NCBI GenBank assembly: GCA_963638105.1
Contig: CAVHPP010000034.1
Coordinates: 1 to 8,741, forward strand
Length of the DNA: 8,741 bases
Direction of reading: 5' to 3'
Origin: CAG-217 sp963638105
Lineage (GTDB): Bacteria; Bacillota; Clostridia; Oscillospirales; Acutalibacteraceae
The notes beneath the pieces are model-generated. The model was not told where the DNA came from. It saw only the letters and a list, made by a program, of their open reading frames with translations, and did no database searches. A program made the position numbers and the translations under genes. Every line of letters begins with the position of its first letter. The first letter of the stretch is position 1. Below are positions 1 to 5,713 of the stretch, one piece after another.

Positions 1-1
1 G

Positions 2-163
2 CAAATTAGAATTCAAGATACGGATATTTATTTATTTGAAAGTCAAAACAATAATGCTAAGCAGACCTTTATCTCTTACCAAATTGAAATGACGCAATAT
101 TTGATTGTAATGGATGATGATATTACAGCAGCTGAAGAATTCGTTACAAAGAATAGAATTTAA
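2..163 (+). CDS. 3' end of an unrecognised protein gene (partial, runs off the left edge)
   Basis: An open frame enters from the left edge and stops at TAA 161-163, giving the last 53 residues of a protein whose start lies outside the window. The piece alternates hydrophobic and polar residues (IYLFES, FISYQIEM, QYLIVMDDDI), as expected of beta-strands, and ends in a short charged stretch (AAEEFVTKNRI). I recognise no family. It is AT-rich like the next gene, which starts 48 bp downstream on the same strand with no clear promoter or terminator between them, so the two may be cotranscribed. Its coding status rests on the open frame, the composition and the spacing to the next ribosome binding site. 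It is too short to exclude a chance frame. Confidence 0.55.
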   Translation, partial: QIRIQDTDIYLFESQNNNAKQTFISYQIEMTQYLIVMDDDITAAEEFVTKNRI

Positions 164-211
164 AACTGCAACTTATCGTACTTTTAAATTCAATGTGAAA
201 GGGGTATAATA

Positions 212-1354
212 ATGAAAAAATTTTTTTGCGTTATATTATCGTTTTTGATGGCAATATCATCCAATATTTATGCATATGCTGCCTATGATTTTGATGAATC
301 GAGTGTGCAAAAGGATTATCAATATAAAATAACAAGTGATTGTGCGGAATGGAAAACGCTTAAATCACATGACGAAATGGTGGCTGCTTGCCAAATCGCT
401 GATGATGAAATCCAAGAAAGGACAACGGATATGCTTGTTTCAGCATATTTGAATTATCCTCTTCTTGGCGACATGTATGCGTATAATACCATAGAAACAG
501 GATTTGCGGCCTTGAGAAAGCAGTGCAATGCACTTGATGAACTGCTAACAAGAGAAGACGTAGGCGAAGTTTTGTTAAAAAGGTATGAAAATATTAAATT
601 GTGCGATCTGCATTCCGCAAATCGTGTTTCTTATAATGAATTTATTGCACCCAGTGCATTGGAAATTTTAGCAGCCCAGCCCGAAATTGTTAATAATACA
701 GATGATGAAACATTTGCTGCAATAAATGATGCCATTTACAAGAAATGTTCTGCTAAATCAGACGAAGTGTATAGCGCTACAAAATCTTTGTATTATAGTG
801 TACTGAATGAAATCAATGAAACAAATTCTGAGTATTATTCCTATGATAGAATAAGTGAGGCATTGGCAGTAAATCATGTTCCTTATGCAGCAATATCGAG
901 TAGCGATTTTAACTGGAATTATACAGTTAAAACTCCCAAAAAAAGTTCTGTTAAAGTTGGCAAATTAAAATCAGGGAAAGAGTTGACTTCTTCGGAAATA
1001 ACACGATGTAAAAAATATGTTTCATCGAATTATCCGGGAGCCACCTATATAGCAACACCAACTAAAAAATATAATTGCCATTCATATGCATGGTACAGTC
1101 AGTCAACTTCAAACGGTTACTGGATGAATGATCCGTCAAAATATATGAAAGATGGAAGTTATAAAAAAGATGGATACAAGGTTGGAAATATTATATATTA
1201 TGCTGGTGAACACTCCGGCGTAGTAAGTCTTGTTAAAGTTGGTTATGCTGGATGTTATGTAAAATCAAAGTGGGGTATGTATGGCTTATATAATCATTTC
1301 TATAATCAGTGCCCGTATTCCACATCAAATTTGACATATTGGGTGAAAGCGTAA
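212..1354 (+). CDS. Exported protein with helical N-terminal region and NlpC/P60-like Cys/His C-terminal domain
   Basis: The 380-residue product starts with a clear signal peptide: MKKFF, a hydrophobic core to about residue 20, and AYA|AYD as a likely signal peptidase I site after A23. ATG 212 is preceded by AAAGGGG at 198-204, a well-placed ribosome binding site. Residues about 40-240 look helical and contain a stretch (WKTLKSHDEMVAACQ, then YPLLGDMYAYN) that I recall from other secreted proteins of gut Firmicutes and Bacteroidetes, with no known role. Residues about 260-380 hold N288-C289-H-S-Y-A-W, H334-S-G-V-V and S352-K-W-G, then H362 and C367-P-Y. The order Cys, then HSG, then a beta-strand fits the NlpC/P60-like papain fold, with C289 and H334 as the presumed catalytic pair. 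No lipobox or sortase signal is visible, so it is probably released or loosely wall-bound. A peptidoglycan or peptide hydrolase role is inferred from the fold guess only. Base composition differs sharply from everything right of the gap. Confidence 0.85.
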   Translation: MKKFFCVILSFLMAISSNIYAYAAYDFDESSVQKDYQYKITSDCAEWKTLKSHDEMVAACQIADDEIQERTTDMLVSAYLNYPLLGDMYAYNTIETGFAALRKQCNALDELLTREDVGEVLLKRYENIKLCDLHSANRVSYNEFIAPSALEILAAQPEIVNNTDDETFAAINDAIYKKCSAKSDEVYSATKSLYYSVLNEINETNSEYYSYDRISEALAVNHVPYAAISSSDFNWNYTVKTPKKSSVKVGKLKSGKELTSSEITRCKKYVSSNYPGATYIATPTKKYNCHSYAWYSQSTSNGYWMNDPSKYMKDGSYKKDGYKVGNIIYYAGEHSGVVSLVKVGYAGCYVKSKWGMYGLYNHFYNQCPYSTSNLTYWVKA

Positions 1355-1361
1355 TATACAG

Positions 1362-1416
1362 NNNNNNNNNNNNNNNNNNNNNNNNNNNNNNNNNNNNNNN
1401 NNNNNNNNNNNNNNNN
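1362..1416. other. Assembly gap (55 Ns)
   Basis: Fifty-five undetermined bases separate AT-rich sequence on the left from GC-rich sequence on the right. The true gap length and even the adjacency of the two sides are uncertain, since scaffolders often insert nominal lengths. The right flank begins close to an interspersed repeat fragment, a common cause of assembly breaks. Confidence 0.98.
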
Positions 1417-1445
1417 CTGCTCCCTGTTTCTCCGGGATGATTTCC

Positions 1446-1505
1446 AAATCCCTCCGTCTGCTCGCACGCTCGCAGCCACCTCCCTTTACAAGGGAGGCAA
1501 AAAGG
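1446..1505. repeat. Fragment of a hairpin-rich interspersed repeat
   Basis: The segment opens with AAATCCCTCCGTC (1446-1458) and closes with CCCTTTACAAGGGAGGCAAA (1482-1501), the latter containing a CCCTT/AAGGG hairpin. Both modules recur at 4700-4712 and 4796-4815 (one difference in the second). The variable middle differs between copies. It appears to be the left half of the element described at 4701-4877. No coding frame is evident. Confidence 0.75.
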
Positions 1506-1513
1506 TTAAAATT

Positions 1514-1541
1514 GTAGGGCCCGATGCCCACATCGGGCCGC
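1514..1541. repeat. REP-like palindrome (GTAGGGC-type)
   Basis: GTAGG leads into a perfect 9-bp stem, GGCCCGATG (1518-1526) with CATCGGGCC (1531-1539), closed by a CCCA loop, then GC. The layout GTAGGG, variable stem, loop, complement, GC is also seen in reverse orientation at 8711-8740. It probably belongs to a family of short intergenic palindromes. I recall similar GTAGGG palindromes in clostridial genomes but cannot check this here. Confidence 0.6.
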
Positions 1542-1565
1542 AGTGCGGGCGCGCTGCATTTTTTT
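1540..1565 (+). terminator. Rho-independent terminator, rightward
   Basis: GCAGTGC (1540-1546) pairs with GCGCTGC (1551-1557) with one G-U pair and a GGGC loop, followed by A and seven Ts (1559-1565). It would stop transcripts coming from the left, just before the promoter at 1588. The gene it serves lies in or beyond the assembly gap. It abuts the palindrome at 1514-1541, so the two may act as one structure. Confidence 0.65.
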
Positions 1566-1587
1566 GCTTTTCTTTTGCCTTTTGCCG

Positions 1588-1616
1588 TTGACAAGGGGGG
1601 CAAGTGGTGTTATAAT
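1588..1616 (+). promoter_or_regulatory. Perfect-consensus sigma-A promoter for the aldolase-family gene
   Basis: TTGACA (1588-1593), a 17-bp spacer and TATAAT (1611-1616) match the vegetative consensus at all twelve positions, with TGT just before the -10 giving an extended -10 as well. The expected start near 1623 leaves a leader of about 70 nt. The leader contains GCACT (1626-1630) able to pair with AGTGC (1651-1655) and a tandem AAGTGCC repeat (1650-1663), but no riboswitch I recognise. Confidence 0.88.
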
Positions 1617-1693
1617 ACGACCTAAGCACTAATGGGCTTTAAAGCGCTAAAGTGCCAAGTGCCAAATTATAACAGGAACAGGAGTAACCAACC

Positions 1694-2671
1694 ATGACCC
1701 CCAGAAAAGGCAATTTAATGGGCGTGCGCACCGACATTAAGGTGCTGGACGCCACCATTCGCGACGGCGGACTGTGCAACAACTTTGACTTCAGCGACGA
1801 ATTTGTGCGGGAACTGTATAAGACCAATATCAAAAGCGGCGTGGACTATATGGAGTTTGGGTATAAGGCCAGCCGCACCCTTTTCAACGAGGCGGATTTT
1901 GGCAAGTGGAAGTTCTGTAAGGAAGAGGACATTCGCGCCATCGTTGGAGAAAATGTAAGCGATATGAAGATCTCCGTGATGGCAGACGTAGGCCGTTGCG
2001 ATTTTAAGACGGACTTTCTGCCCAGGAGCGAGAGCGTCATCGACATGGTGCGTGTGGCCTGCTACATTCACCAGATCCCGGCAGCCATTGAGATGATCGA
2101 GTATTTCCACGATCTGGGGTACGAGACCACCTGCAATATTATGGCCATCAGCCAGGCCGGTTCCGGCCAGGTGGGCGAGGCGCTGGAGATGCTGTGTAAC
2201 TCCTCGGTGGATGTGATCTACCTGGTAGACAGCTACGGCTCCCTGTATCCGGAGAACGCCGGTGCGCTGGCCCAGCGATATTTGGAAGCGGCCGCCGCTG
2301 CCGGCAAACAGGTGGGCTTCCACGCCCACAACAACCAGAACCTGGCCTTTGCCAACACCATTGAGACCCTGTCCTACGGCGTGTCCTACCTGGACGCCAC
2401 CGCTATGGGTATGGGTCGGGGCGCCGGCAACTGCGCTATGGAGCTGCTGTTGGGTTTCTTAAAAAACCCCAAGTACAGCTTGTACAGCCTGCTGATCTTT
2501 ATTGAGAAGTATATGATCCCCCTGCGGGAGTCCGGGGTGCAGTGGGGCTTTGACCTGCAATATATGTTCACCGGCCAGCTGAACCGCCACCCTCGGGAGG
2601 CGATGAACTTTACCGCCCAGCACCGTACGGATTACTGCGAATTTTACAAATCCCTGCTGGACAACGACTAA
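1694..2671 (+). CDS. DRE-TIM metallolyase / aldolase catalytic domain protein
   Basis: This 325-residue protein belongs to the HMG-CoA lyase-like, DRE-TIM superfamily of TIM barrels, which cleave or join carbon chains of 2-oxo or hydroxy acids using a divalent metal. The signature D19-A-T-I-R23-D24-G-G supplies the catalytic Arg and a metal-binding Asp. H210-A-H212-N-N supplies the two metal His, and GMGRGAGN (239-246) is the glycine-rich loop typical of the 4-hydroxy-2-oxovalerate aldolase/homocitrate synthase group. It lacks the extra C-terminal domains of isopropylmalate or homocitrate synthases, so it is a stand-alone catalytic barrel; the true substrate is not readable. ATG 1694 follows GGAG (1681-1684) with a 9-nt spacing. 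ATG 1718, giving a start at MGVRTDIK, is a credible alternative with AAAGG upstream and matches the family's usual short N-terminus better. The gene is monocistronic between its own promoter and the terminator at 2687. Confidence 0.88.
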   Translation: MTPRKGNLMGVRTDIKVLDATIRDGGLCNNFDFSDEFVRELYKTNIKSGVDYMEFGYKASRTLFNEADFGKWKFCKEEDIRAIVGENVSDMKISVMADVGRCDFKTDFLPRSESVIDMVRVACYIHQIPAAIEMIEYFHDLGYETTCNIMAISQAGSGQVGEALEMLCNSSVDVIYLVDSYGSLYPENAGALAQRYLEAAAAAGKQVGFHAHNNQNLAFANTIETLSYGVSYLDATAMGMGRGAGNCAMELLLGFLKNPKYSLYSLLIFIEKYMIPLRESGVQWGFDLQYMFTGQLNRHPREAMNFTAQHRTDYCEFYKSLLDND

Positions 2672-2686
2672 ATATACAGAAAATCG

Positions 2687-2727
2687 CCCCGCAAGCAACC
2701 GTTTCGGCTGCCTGCGGGGTTTGTTTT
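2687..2727. terminator. Bidirectional terminator between convergent genes
   Basis: CCCCGCA (2687-2693) pairs with TGCGGGG (2713-2719). The stem continues inward with two mismatches to a TTT loop inside CCG/CGG. A T-rich tail (TTTGTTTT, 2720-2727) serves the aldolase-family gene on the plus strand. On the minus strand the hairpin is followed by CGATTTTC, a weaker tail for the acetyltransferase gene. Confidence 0.8.
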
Positions 2728-2731
2728 GTGC

Positions 2732-3367
2732 TTATTTGTTTTCTTCCAGATCCCGGGCGATCTCTGTGTGGTCGATGAGCCGGTCTTTGAAGTAGTATTT
2801 TTTATCCCGGTCACTGATGGGGCGCAGCACCCGGCAGGGGTTGCCCACCGCCACTACATTGGCGGGAATGTCTTTGGTAACGACGGACCCGGCGCCGATT
2901 ACCGTGTTGTCGCCGACGGTAACCCCGGGCAAAATAACTGCGCCTGCGCCGATCCAGCAGGTATGGCCAATGTGCACCGGCATATTGTATTGGTAGTCGT
3001 ACTCCCGCAGCTCTGGCAGCACCGGATGACCGGCGGTGGCGATGGTCACATTGGGGGCGATCATGGTGTTGTCGCCGATATAAATATGGGTGTCGTCCAC
3101 CATGGTAACGGCAAAGTTGCAGTACACACGGTTGCCCAAATGCACATGGGCGCCGCCGAAGTTAGAATAAAACGGGGGCTCAATATAGCAGTCCTCGCCC
3201 AGCTCGGCGAACATTTCTTTCATCAGGGCCCGGCGCTTGTCCGTTTCCGTCGGGCGGGTGTGGTTGAATTCATACAGACGGTCCAGGCACCCCTGCTGCC
3301 GATCCATAATTTCATCATCGCCGGGCAGGTACAGTGCACCGGTGTGCATTCTGTCTTTCATTGCCAT
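2732..3367 (-). CDS. Sugar O-acetyltransferase (maltose/galactoside acetyltransferase family)
   Basis: The 211-residue product is a left-handed beta-helix acetyltransferase of the LacA/Maa type, moving acetyl from acetyl-CoA to a sugar hydroxyl in the cytoplasm. An N-terminal helical segment (MAMKDRMHTGALYLPGDDEI) is typical of the Maa/LacA N-terminal domain. From about residue 60, hexapeptide repeats follow (IYIGDNTMIAPNVTI, VHIGHTCWIGAGAVILPGVTVGDN). H114 in TAGHP aligns with the catalytic histidine of LacA (His115 in E. coli). The C-terminal GSVVTKDIPANVVAVGNPCRVLRPI is the usual cap. Length is normal. ATG at 3365-3367 is chosen because AAGGAGGT (complement of 3374-3381) sits 6-7 nt upstream. 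It is divergent from an MFS transporter, each with its own promoter. These enzymes are promiscuous and often thought to detoxify non-metabolised sugars, so a link with the transporter is possible but unproven. Confidence 0.93.
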   Translation of the reverse strand: MAMKDRMHTGALYLPGDDEIMDRQQGCLDRLYEFNHTRPTETDKRRALMKEMFAELGEDCYIEPPFYSNFGGAHVHLGNRVYCNFAVTMVDDTHIYIGDNTMIAPNVTIATAGHPVLPELREYDYQYNMPVHIGHTCWIGAGAVILPGVTVGDNTVIGAGSVVTKDIPANVVAVGNPCRVLRPISDRDKKYYFKDRLIDHTEIARDLEENK

Positions 3368-3391
3368 AGAGGCACCTCCTTATTTTTTACT

Positions 3392-3421
3392 ATTATAAAA
3401 AAAGGTGTGGGCAATTGTCAA
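3392..3421 (-). promoter_or_regulatory. Sigma-A promoter for the acetyltransferase gene
   Basis: On the minus strand, TTGACA (3421-3416) and TATAAT (3397-3392) are both perfect consensus boxes with an 18-bp spacer that includes a run of Ts. The start of transcription would fall near 3385, giving a very short leader carrying the ribosome binding site. Confidence 0.82.
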
Positions 3422-3428
3422 TGCTCAC

Positions 3429-3457
3429 TTGCGCCAAATATTTTGCCGTGCTATAAT
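3429..3457 (+). promoter_or_regulatory. Extended -10 promoter for the MFS transporter gene
   Basis: TATAAT (3452-3457) is preceded by TGC, an extended -10, and by a weak -35 box TTGCGC (3429-3434) 17 bp upstream. It lies back to back with the acetyltransferase promoter. The two -35 boxes are only 7 bp apart, so a regulator bound between them could affect both. Confidence 0.75.
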
Positions 3458-3502
3458 ACACCCGATTTCTACGGCAGTGCGCTGCCGATCAAGGAGAAAA
3501 AG

Positions 3503-4693
3503 ATGAAAAAGCCCTACCAAAAGACCATGTACGCCTGCTTTATCGGCTATATCGTGCAGGCCATTGTAAACAACTTTGTGCCCCTGCTGTTTGTCACCTT
3601 CCAAACCGGATATCGGGTGCCGCTGCAAAAGATCACCCTGCTGATCACTGTGAATTTTCTCATTCAGCTGTGTGTAGATCTGCTGTCTGCCGGGTTTATT
3701 GACCGGATTGGCTACCGGGCGTCTGTTCTGCTGGCTCACGGCTTTGCCGCTGCCGGGCTGATCTTGCTGACGATTTTGCCGGATTGTACTGCCGATCCGT
3801 TTGTGGGTATTTTGCTGGCAGTGGTGGTGTACGCTCTGGGCGGCGGGCTGCTGGAGGTGCTGGTCAGCCCCATTTTGGAGGCCTGCCCAACGGATAACAA
3901 AGCCTCTGCCATGAGCCTGCTCCATTCGTTCTATTGCTGGGGGCAGATGGGTGTGGTGCTGCTGTCCACCCTGTTCTTTACCGTCTTTGGTATAGCCAAC
4001 TGGAAAGCGCTGGCGCTGGTGTGGGCGGCGGTGCCCATCTTAAACGGCGTGCTTTTTGCCACCGCGCCGATTTATCCTTTGAACCCGGAGGGCGGCGCGG
4101 GGCTGACCTTAAAGGAACTGTGCCGCAACAAGGTGTTTTGGCTGTTGATGCTGATGATGCTGGGCGCCGGTGCGGCGGAGAATACCGTCAGCCAGTGGGC
4201 GTCCGCCTTTGCGGAGGAGGGGCTGGGCGTCACCAAAACCGTAGGTGACCTGGCAGGTCCCATGGCTTTTGCGGCGCTGATGGGTACCGCACGGCTGATT
4301 TACGGCAAGTGGGGTCACAAGCTGCATTTGGAGAAGTGTATGCTGGGCAGCAGCCTGCTGTGCGTGGCAGCGTATTTGGCAATCGCGCTGGTGCCGGACC
4401 CGCGGCTGGCGCTGGTGGGCTGCGCTGTGTGCGGCTTTTCGGTGGGTATTCTGTGGCCGGGTACCTTTAGCAAAGGCTCTGCCGCCATTCCCAAAGGGGG
4501 CACGGTGATGTTTGCTCTGTTTGCGCTGGCCGGTGACCTGGGGTGCAGCGCCGGACCCACTCTGGCGGGTATGGTTACCCGGGTGTGCGACGGCAATATG
4601 CGCCGTGGGATTTTGGCGGGGATCGCCTTTCCCTTGCTGTTGGTGCTGTGCTTGGTGTTTGGGAAGAAACGAAAAGCTGCGGCTGGGCATTAA
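3503..4693 (+). CDS. MFS transporter, 12 predicted membrane segments
   Basis: A 396-residue major facilitator superfamily carrier in the cytoplasmic membrane. About twelve hydrophobic segments are visible, the first near residues 9-33 and the second near 43-65. The loop D67-R-I-G-Y-R at 67-72 is a reduced form of MFS motif A between segments 2 and 3. A longer polar stretch (about 190-210, PLNPEGGAGLTLKELCRNK) is the central cytoplasmic loop between the two six-helix halves. The tail KKRKAAAGH is positively charged. ATG 3503 is chosen because AAGGAG (3491-3496) lies 6 nt upstream and the promoter at 3429-3457 fits. The frame stays open far upstream, but that part is the antisense of the acetyltransferase. 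The overall pattern resembles the sugar/fucose-permease-like carriers of Clostridia, but no substrate-specific motif is readable. The stop is only 7 bp before the hairpin repeat at 4701. Confidence 0.92.
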   Translation: MKKPYQKTMYACFIGYIVQAIVNNFVPLLFVTFQTGYRVPLQKITLLITVNFLIQLCVDLLSAGFIDRIGYRASVLLAHGFAAAGLILLTILPDCTADPFVGILLAVVVYALGGGLLEVLVSPILEACPTDNKASAMSLLHSFYCWGQMGVVLLSTLFFTVFGIANWKALALVWAAVPILNGVLFATAPIYPLNPEGGAGLTLKELCRNKVFWLLMLMMLGAGAAENTVSQWASAFAEEGLGVTKTVGDLAGPMAFAALMGTARLIYGKWGHKLHLEKCMLGSSLLCVAAYLAIALVPDPRLALVGCAVCGFSVGILWPGTFSKGSAAIPKGGTVMFALFALAGDLGCSAGPTLAGMVTRVCDGNMRRGILAGIAFPLLLVLCLVFGKKRKAAAGH

Positions 4694-4700
4694 GTGGAAA

Positions 4701-4877
4701 AATCCCTCCGTCAATGCCTTACGGCATTGCCACCACCTAACCGGTGCCCGTCCCCTCTGTCGCTGCGCGACATCTCCCCGCACTGCGGGGAGTCACCCTT
4801 TACAAGGGGGGCAAAGCAGGGTCAATATCTTCGGCTCCCTTGCAAAGGGAGCTGTCAGCGTAGCTGACTGAGGGATT
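4701..4877. repeat. MITE-like element: near-perfect terminal inverted repeats around tandem hairpins
   Basis: The ends are AATCCCTCCGTCA (4701-4713) and TGACTGAGGGATT (4865-4877), inverted repeats of 13 bp with one mismatch. Inside lies a run of separate short hairpins: CAATGCC/GGCATTG, TGTCGC/GCGACA, CTCCCCGC/GCGGGGAG, CCCTT/AAGGG, GCTCCCTT/AAGGGAGC and GTCAGC/GCTGAC. No transposase or credible coding frame is present, so it could only move in trans. Two of its modules also occur at 1446-1505. The element starts 7 bp after the MFS stop codon, so its hairpins probably form the 3' end of that mRNA. No target-site duplication is obvious at the ends. Confidence 0.75.
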
Positions 4878-4944
4878 GCGCCGGAGGCGAAATGCGTTCA
4901 CATCCAATCCCGGGTGACGGAGAATTGCCCATATTCCCGATTAC

Positions 4945-4990
4945 AAAAACAAAAACGGCACCCTTGTTTGTAAGGGTGCCGCGGTTTTTT
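4945..4990. terminator. Bidirectional terminator downstream of the pyrophosphatase gene
   Basis: A perfect 10-bp stem, CGGCACCCTT (4956-4965) with AAGGGTGCCG (4972-4981), has a 6-nt loop. On the minus strand it is followed by TTTTTGTTTTT (4955-4945), a classic tail for the pyrophosphatase gene, whose stop is about 23 bp away. On the plus strand CGG then six Ts (4985-4990) would stop transcripts coming from the MFS gene through the repeat. Confidence 0.9.
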
Positions 4991-5003
4991 ATTCGTTTTC
5001 GGG

Positions 5004-5540
5004 TTACATTTGGAATTTGCGGATATACTCATCCATGCAGGACTGGATGATCTCTTCCGCCTTTGCCCGGTCATCCACTTCCAGGACGGAGGTGCTCTTG
5101 CTTACTTCCAGGGTTTTATACACCTCAAAAAAGTGCTTGATCTCCTCAAAATAATGGGCAGGCAGCTGGTCAATGTTGGTGTAGCAGTTGTAGTTGGGGT
5201 CGTTTACCGGCACGGCGATGATCTTCTCATCCTTGGCGCCGCCGTCCTCCATCATCAGTACGCCAATGGGGGCGCATTCCACGATGGTCATGGGCTGAAT
5301 TTGCTCGCTGCACAGTACCAGCACATCCAGCGGGTCCTTGTCGCTGGCGTAGGTGCGGGGGATAAAGCCGTAGTTGGCCGGATAGTGGGTAGAGGTAAAG
5401 AGCACCCGGTCCAGTTTGAGCATACCGGTTTCCTTGTCCAGTTCGTACTTGTTTTTGCCGCCTTTTTGAATTTCAATCACGGCGTAAAAGCGGTCTTTGC
5501 GGATCCGCTTGGGGCTGATGTCATGCCAAATGTTCATCAT
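5004..5540 (-). CDS. ppa: Inorganic pyrophosphatase, family I
   Basis: This cytoplasmic Mg-dependent enzyme hydrolyses pyrophosphate to two phosphates, pulling biosynthetic reactions forward. The 178 residues match the usual bacterial family I length. The signature D67-K-D69-P-L-D72 gives the three metal-binding Asp (D65, D67, D70 in E. coli). Other active-site residues by alignment from memory are E23, K31, E33, R45, Y53, Y57, D99, D104, K106, Y141 and K142, so none of the key positions is missing. The product begins Met-Met. The AAGGAGGT site (complement of 5544-5551) lies only about 4 nt from the first ATG (5538-5540) and 7 nt from the second (5535-5537), so translation may begin at the second. 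It is monocistronic, divergent from obgE, and ends in a strong terminator. Confidence 0.96.
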   Translation of the reverse strand: MMNIWHDISPKRIRKDRFYAVIEIQKGGKNKYELDKETGMLKLDRVLFTSTHYPANYGFIPRTYASDKDPLDVLVLCSEQIQPMTIVECAPIGVLMMEDGGAKDEKIIAVPVNDPNYNCYTNIDQLPAHYFEEIKHFFEVYKTLEVSKSTSVLEVDDRAKAEEIIQSCMDEYIRKFQM

Positions 5541-5588
5541 GGAACCTCCTTCTTAGGGTCATTGCTGTTCTCTTTTTTGTACACTCTT

Positions 5589-5617
5589 ATTTTATCATAG
5601 TCCCCGGCGGGGCGCAA
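5589..5617 (-). promoter_or_regulatory. Probable promoter for ppa
   Basis: On the minus strand TTGCGC (5617-5612), a 17-bp spacer and TAAAAT (5594-5589) with TGA before the -10 make a moderate sigma-A promoter with an extended -10. The leader to the ppa start would be about 40 nt. Confidence 0.55.
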
Positions 5618-5651
5618 GGGAGCGGGCGGCGGCATTTTCCACGAACTTTTG

Positions 5652-5680
5652 TTGTAATTCCCGCGTTTTTATGGTACTAT
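5652..5680 (+). promoter_or_regulatory. Probable promoter for the obgE-mrnC operon
   Basis: TTGTAA (5652-5657), a 17-bp spacer and TACTAT (5675-5680) with TGG before the -10 fit a moderate sigma-A promoter with an extended -10. The leader would be about 27 nt and carries the purine-rich ribosome binding site. Confidence 0.6.
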
Positions 5681-5713
5681 TGAAAAAACAACACAGAAAG
5701 GAAGGGATACCCT

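Noticed and set aside
1325..1603. Minus-strand frame running through the assembly gap
   Set aside because: It is open only because undetermined bases contain no stops; the rest is repeat, palindrome and terminator sequence.
1617..1693. Possible riboswitch or attenuator in the aldolase-gene leader
   Set aside because: Only a weak 5-bp stem and a short tandem repeat are present, with no T-tract hairpin and no recognised aptamer core.
1715..2329. Minus-strand frame of 204 codons within the aldolase-family gene
   Set aside because: Antisense shadow; no ribosome binding site or promoter, and the plus strand has full family motifs.
2726..3502. In-frame open extension of the MFS gene to the left, which would make a 655-residue protein
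   Set aside because: It is the antisense of the acetyltransferase gene, has no ribosome binding site at its start, and lies upstream of a good promoter and ribosome binding site for the ATG at 3503.
4543..4871. Small frames crossing the MFS 3' end into the repeat
   Set aside because: They overlap the MFS coding frame and continue into hairpin repeats, with no ribosome binding site and low-complexity products.
4701..4877. Possible CRISPR array or attC-like array in the hairpin cluster
   Set aside because: The hairpins differ in sequence and spacing, there is no constant repeat with uniform spacers, and no cas or integrase gene is nearby.
5010..5600. Plus-strand frame antisense to ppa
   Set aside because: Shadow of the pyrophosphatase gene, whose active-site residues are all intact on the other strand; the shadow frame also runs through the ppa promoter.
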